Positions 59,713 to 64,000 of a stretch of 64,000 bases of DNA are shown here, in pieces. Source of the stretch: Acrasis kona (lineage: Eukaryota; Heterolobosea; Eutetramitea; Acrasida; Acrasidae). The notes under the pieces were generated by a model that was not told the origin of the DNA, searched no databases, and worked only from the letters and a program-made list of their open reading frames with translations. The translations under genes were made by a program, and so were the position numbers. The stretch lies in contig JAOPGA020000460.1 of NCBI GenBank assembly GCA_026419775.2, positions 1 through 64,000 on the forward strand. The letters run 5' to 3'. Position 1 is the stretch's first letter; every line of letters begins with the position of its first letter.

Positions 59713-61388
59713 TTATTTCGGAACGAACTTTAGATTTTGATGATCCACACCACTTCCAAGATGGAAGCTTTGGACAATTTGTGAAGCAGCTTTCATCACT
59801 TGCAAGAATTCCTCTTCCTCCACGTGTGTCCACAAATGTTCTGCATCAGCCACATTCTTATCATGAACATTCTGCCAACTCAAGTACACTCTACCCAACC
59901 ACTTTGATATGTTCCTCATACCGGAACTATGCCAGCCCTTTGGAAAAAGTTCAACAACCACACTCTCATCATGCATCCACAACACATGTGTCATCCCCGC
60001 TCCATGCATACCGACGAAAATGTCAGCCTGGCGAACCTTTTCGATTTGTTCCTTGAATCCAATGGTACCAAGATCAATTGCTGTGACTTGAACGGGAATC
60101 TTGTTGTCGGTTGAAACAGTCGTTAATTTTTCGTTTAAAAGTTTTATCAATTCTTCTTCGTTCATGATGCGGCGTCCTATTTTTGCTTGAACGTTCTTAT
60201 GTTTTCTGACGGAAAATAGTATTCGTATTGGCTATTCACGTTATGTTTTTCGAATAAATGTTGACTTACTTCGTTAGGAAGCCTTCTTTTGTGTTCCGAT
60301 ATTTTCCATTCACTCATTACAAACCTAACAAAGGCTTTCAAAATTGTTGACTCGTAACATTTGTTGGGGATCCATACATCCTTCCAAAGAAAGTTTGATC
60401 CTCCTGGAATACCAAAAACAGCATCTTCGAATTGTATGACTTGGTCAGCATATTCCTTTTTGAATTCTTCAACTCTGTAAACTTCTCCAAAAAGCTTCCA
60501 TACGTCATAAAAAGGACCATTATCGTGTGAGTCTAGAATGATGATGCGATTATTTTTCATGTCAGAAACTTCGGATCCTTTCTAGTGGGAAGGTTGAGTG
60601 AAACAGTGGAGAATACTTACGCTGTGGATCAATACTGCCATGAATAGATTTACAATGTCCGTGAAACTGTGAAAGACGTTTGCATGACCGTCTCTTTCTA
60701 TAAAAAAGGTTCTGCCTGTTAATGTCTTGGTCTGCTTCTTCTTTGTATCGGTTTGAACGTTTGACATTAAGTTTGCAAGATATAATTGATACTCGTTCGA
60801 ATTCCACGAACTCTCCTTCTTGCAAGAGCTGAACATTGATCCGCTTAAGTATGGCTATAAAAGAATTATAATGATTCTAATTTAAAAAAGTACTTTTTCT
60901 GCTTTGTTCACGTCAAGAATCATGTTTTTTACATAACAAAAGTTATCAGTACCGGAATGACCTGTTTGGAGAATTTTGTGACAATGTATGGTGCTATCAG
61001 TTGTTGAGGAGCAGACTTCCGTTTTAGCCTTCCTCCATCTGTCAATCAAAGAAAATCCAAAGTCTGAATCACAATTTTTTGTGTGTTCATCGACGCCAAC
61101 TTTACTCCAATAAACTTGTTCGTGGTCGCTCACGGATAGATTGTTTTGATCTGAATCGCTTTTAGTTTTTACAATGGATTCCTCATCTGGTTTCGCGTTC
61201 TTTTTGGTCAATTGTTGTATGCGATCCTCGTACGTCTTTAATTTAAGAATGAGATTGTCGTGCTCTAATATTGAAGGATGACCGTCCTTTGTATCAACTT
61301 TGATATTCGTGAGTATGAGATACATCATGACATAGAACGTTAACAAAAACGCAACCCCTATAAAGAGGTTCTTGTTCCTCCATATCAT
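59713..61388 (-). CDS. GT61-family (EOGT/AGO61-like) glycosyltransferase, type II membrane protein; one frame break
   Basis: Exons 60894-61388, 60621-60854 and 59713-60581, with two 39-nt introns. Signal anchor IGVAFLLTFYVMMYLILTN, then a luminal stem. The GT61/DUF563 core shows FIERDGHANVFHSFTDIVN, WKDVWIPNKCYES and VGMHGAGMTHVLWM (the metal/UDP-sugar His-Gly block). Near 60174-60190 an in-frame stop (at 60177) interrupts a continuous alignment at an A5 run; one extra A would rejoin FKQK to IGRRIMNEEEL. Family members add GlcNAc or xylose to glycoproteins in ER or Golgi. About 530 residues. Start ATG 61388. Confidence 0.75.
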
Positions 61389-61425
61389 TGTTCTTTGTTA
61401 CTGATATTGTAAGATAAAGTCAACT

Positions 61426-61701
61426 ATGGATTCTCTTCCACTTGAGTTCGGCAAAGTAAGGAAGGAAGCAGACAGCAGAGGAAAGGGAAAGAACTTTAAG
61501 GTAAATCGAGAATATAGCAATTACAGAAAAGTGGACTATAACAGAGACAACAAGCGACAAAAAAAAGATGAAAAAAATGAACAGTTTGATGTGACCAAAT
61601 ATTATAAAAAAAGTTTTTTTGACGATCCCTGGAAAGACGTAAAGAAGGAAGAGAACGCTAAAGATAAACAAAATGAGGAGGAGATAGAATTAAGTTTGTA
61701 A
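61426..61701 (+). CDS. Small highly charged protein, unknown
   Basis: 91 residues, one exon, starting 37 bases from the divergent glycosyltransferase start. Nearly all Lys/Asp/Glu/Asn. One conserved-looking segment, YYKKSFFDDPWKDVKKEE, resembles the short DPW motif seen in several small splicing/nuclear proteins, but no name is certain. Confidence 0.5.
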   Translation: MDSLPLEFGKVRKEADSRGKGKNFKVNREYSNYRKVDYNRDNKRQKKDEKNEQFDVTKYYKKSFFDDPWKDVKKEENAKDKQNEEEIELSL

Positions 61702-62149
61702 TGTTGTAATTTAATTTACAGCCCCATCCTGATTTGTGGAACATTTTTATTTATGTAGTATCTTATGTTCAAACTCTAAAGCGCTACAATGTTTTAATAA
61801 AACTTTCTAATTCAGATATTTTAGAAGAAAAACATCTGTACTACCTAAAAATTTCAAGCCAAGGTTAAGCTTTCGTGTCTCATAGCAGGCAGATGTTGGT
61901 ATATGCTTTTAGACTGCTGTCATTTTTAATTTATAATATTGTGTTTGTAATCTGGATTGATCTAAAACTCCTGTGGGTCTGTCATATTTGTACTTCACGC
62001 ATGTTTCAGGGTAAAATTTCCTTATATCACTAACATCCGGACATAAATGGTGAGCGGGTTTTCTTATTTCATTCTGGTAGCCCGAAGTTTCAGGATTTTG
62101 AACTTGTGTGTGTCGAGGTTGGCTTGATTAAATTTAAAACAGGAATAAC
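61702..62149. other. Intergenic region before the Zn2Cys6 factor
   Basis: About 450 AT-rich bases. No RNA gene, repeat or coding frame is seen. It presumably contains the promoter of the next gene. Confidence 0.4.
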
Positions 62150-63742
62150 ATGGTCGAGACTCATGACAATATTGATGGTGAGCAGTTAGCTCCTTATTCA
62201 TGTACGACCTGCAGGCGCATGCATAAAAAATGCGATAAAAAACTACCCTCTTGTGGTTTGTGCACGCAAAGAAAGAAACAATGTGTGTACGAGGGGATAC
62301 AGAAAAGAGGACCAAAATTCAGGCCTCAAGCCAGTCAGCCATATGCGAACGAATCTTACGCGGTTGAGTATGAAACACAAGAACCAGAGAGAATAAACCC
62401 CCAGCGAGTGCCCCTTCTGACTCAATCCTCAGACGGATATACACCAGTATTGTCCGACGTGACTTACTTCAAATTAGCCTTCGACATGCCAGTGCTTTCT
62501 AGGGAAAAGACGTTACAAATACTAAACTACATAGACCGCGAAGAAAATGGTATTCCTCAAGACCCCGTCAATCCAGATGAGCTTGCACTTGTTTATTCCA
62601 TACAGGCCTTAATCGCAAAAAATTCCATAAATCCAGGATTTAGTAGGAAGTACTTTGAAAAGGCCAGGTCACTTGTAGCACCAAACTTTGATCGTATACT
62701 AGAGAGTTATCTTATAGCCTGTTGTTGTAATAATCTTGGCATGTACTGCATTCTTGTTAACGAAAGTGAAAAGGCTCGCTTCTACGTGACCAATCTCAAG
62801 ACATTCTTAGACTATAATAACAAAACAAAAAAAGTAAAGAATAACAAGCTGTGTTTCATAGAGAATGGTTACAATACTTTGACCTACCTGCTTGAAGAAA
62901 GCATGGACATGGAGCACATGTTGAAGGCACTAATTGAAAGGCACCACTCCATTCAACAATTCTATGGTTCTTACCCGGATAACGGCTTCCAGTTCCCACC
63001 TGCATTTTATGACAAGAATTGGATACCAGCAGAGGATGTAGAAAAGATCATTTCCGACCTTCGAAGCAAATCAAACGAAAAGTACCCGTTGGACTGTGAG
63101 CGCATGGAACTTTACTTTGAGTGTTTGACACAAATGTATGACAACATGATAGGCATGCTCCCACAAAACGTAATCAACATTAAAAAGTTGATGGTCAAGA
63201 TGATGATACATGGTGCCAGATTGCAATATTTCCAAAAAGTAGGAAGACACGACATGGCCAGAAGAGCAGCCGACGTAATTACGGAAGACTTGCATTCGCG
63301 ACCAGACGTTGCAGGATTAATCCCAACCGCTCCCGTTATCATTTATTCGGCAGCCAACATTCATTTGACCTCATTGGCACAGTGCAAAGATGCGCAAGAA
63401 GCGCAAGCATTATACAGGATGTTGAACAATGACTACACAGCCGTCAAGTTGATTAGTGCTTCTGGATTATGGAAGAAGAAGATGATGGAGGTCCAATCCA
63501 AACTAGAGGAGGTGATATGGTCTTGCACTAATACTTTTAATGCTTCCCATAATTTAGTGACACCACCTGAGTACTTTGAAAAGGAACTGTTAAACTATGG
63601 TAACTGTGATTCCAACAGCTCTTCGTCTAATGACTTTGATCCGTTTGAGCTTAGAGAAAGTCCGTTCGATGTTGATTCTTTCCTTACGGAGGGTTTGACG
63701 GAAGCAGGATTCGAAGAGCTTCTTGCCGACATTCTTCAATAA
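62150..63742 (+). CDS. Zn(2)-C6 binuclear-cluster transcription factor
   Basis: 530 residues, one exon. The N-terminal DNA-binding cluster reads CTTCRRMHKKCDKKLPSCGLC..C, the six-cysteine pattern CX2CX6CX6CX2CX6C of the Gal4 type. The following basic linker (QKRGPKFRPQ) fits the same class. The rest is helical and ends in an acidic activation-like tail (SPFDVDSFLTEGLTEAGFEELL). Zn2Cys6 factors are dominant in fungi and rare elsewhere, known in some amoebae and heteroloboseans. Target genes unknown. Start ATG 62150. Confidence 0.9.
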   Translation: MVETHDNIDGEQLAPYSCTTCRRMHKKCDKKLPSCGLCTQRKKQCVYEGIQKRGPKFRPQASQPYANESYAVEYETQEPERINPQRVPLLTQSSDGYTPVLSDVTYFKLAFDMPVLSREKTLQILNYIDREENGIPQDPVNPDELALVYSIQALIAKNSINPGFSRKYFEKARSLVAPNFDRILESYLIACCCNNLGMYCILVNESEKARFYVTNLKTFLDYNNKTKKVKNNKLCFIENGYNTLTYLLEESMDMEHMLKALIERHHSIQQFYGSYPDNGFQFPPAFYDKNWIPAEDVEKIISDLRSKSNEKYPLDCERMELYFECLTQMYDNMIGMLPQNVINIKKLMVKMMIHGARLQYFQKVGRHDMARRAADVITEDLHSRPDVAGLIPTAPVIIYSAANIHLTSLAQCKDAQEAQALYRMLNNDYTAVKLISASGLWKKKMMEVQSKLEEVIWSCTNTFNASHNLVTPPEYFEKELLNYGNCDSNSSSSNDFDPFELRESPFDVDSFLTEGLTEAGFEELLADILQ

Positions 63743-63840
63743 CATTTAATGTAAAAAATTTTAAAAAACATTCTAAAGTTTATTGAGTGTTTGCCAAGAT
63801 GAATTGTACAAAGTGCTTTAAAATAAAACCACATTTTTAT

Positions 63841-64000
63841 TCAGTCTTCTTCGGAACTTTCTTCATTTTCAAGATCAATCTTTTCTTCTGTTAATGTGTT
63901 AGTCATTGGTGAGTGTTTGCTGACTTACGAAGCATTTCAGACAGTGCTTTTAACGTCCGTTTTTCAAGTAAATCAAGTTGTTTAAAAATGTCACGCTTCA
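63841..64000 (-). CDS. C-terminal end of a minus-strand gene (continues beyond the window)
   Basis: Two exon parts, >64000-63929 and 63887-63841, with a 41-nt intron (63888-63928, GTAAGT..AACAG). The visible protein is helical and charged (QLDLLEKRTLKALSEMLQE) and ends in an acidic tail NEESSEED. Family not recognisable from this fragment. Its stop TGA (63841-63843) is 98 bases past that of the convergent Zn2Cys6 gene. Confidence 0.55.

Noticed and set aside
1-64000. CRISPR arrays, bacterial operons, phage
   Set aside because: Spliced eukaryotic genes throughout; no repeat-spacer arrays or bacterial gene order.

Overview
This window is nuclear DNA of a compact, AT-rich protist genome. About 46 genes lie on both strands, often tens of bases apart. 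Around 27 introns can be placed from reading-frame logic, and all are 35 to 45 nt with GT..AG ends. The gene set includes spliceosomal SmD1, cytosolic uS11, NPL4, exosome CSL4, PTEN, lipin, Pinin, a BABAM1/MERIT40 homologue, a flagellar assembly factor (DNAAF11), an NST1-family protein, an RBR ubiquitin ligase, a C2+DIL protein and two multi-domain class III cyclases. This mix suggests a free-living amoeboflagellate of the Heterolobosea (Naegleria/Acrasis type). That placement is inferred from gene content and not proven.

Layout. 1-0.5 kb: edge of a PIF/Harbinger-like transposase. 0.9-4.1 kb: a HIBADH-family dehydrogenase, RPS14, SNRPD1 and a tRNA-Ser(UGA). 4.5-6.9 kb: a membrane cyclase-like protein with a degenerate catalytic domain and two frame breaks. 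7.3-13 kb: small unknown proteins, an NST1 homologue and a seven-helix membrane protein. 13-19 kb: a dioxygenase, a surface protein with a frame break in its signal peptide, a divergent SAC3-like/BABAM1 pair and an amidase. 19-25 kb: a 1463-residue SWIM zinc-finger protein, a hairpin-rich spacer and a coiled-coil protein. 25.6-33 kb: RBR ligase, CAP-domain secreted protein, EF-hand-like protein, NT-C2/DIL protein and a two-part glycosyltransferase. 34-41 kb: a canonical class III cyclase with two frame breaks, a Kelch+SAM protein and an F-BAR protein. 41-50 kb: Pinin, NPL4, a DUF5765-like membrane protein, lipin, PTEN, two secreted proteins and an N6AMT1 homologue that has lost its catalytic core. 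50-64 kb: MYB (SHAQKYF), caspase-like protease, DNAAF11, a beta-trefoil/zinc-finger fusion, a BRCT+bromodomain protein, CSL4, a GT61 glycosyltransferase, a Zn2Cys6 transcription factor and the edge of one more gene.

The genes do not form one pathway. Common themes are membrane and lipid signalling (two cyclases, PTEN, lipin, F-BAR, C2/DIL) and RNA processing (SmD1, Pinin, CSL4, SAC3-like).

The most notable signals are: seven points where a conserved protein continues in another frame, four of them in the two cyclases; a family of small hairpins at 23.8-23.9 kb with a constant GTCGTAC core and compensating stem changes; a five-copy TAGAC array upstream of the coiled-coil gene; an in-frame stop-free intron in the F-BAR gene; and clean loss of the methyltransferase core from the N6AMT1 homologue.
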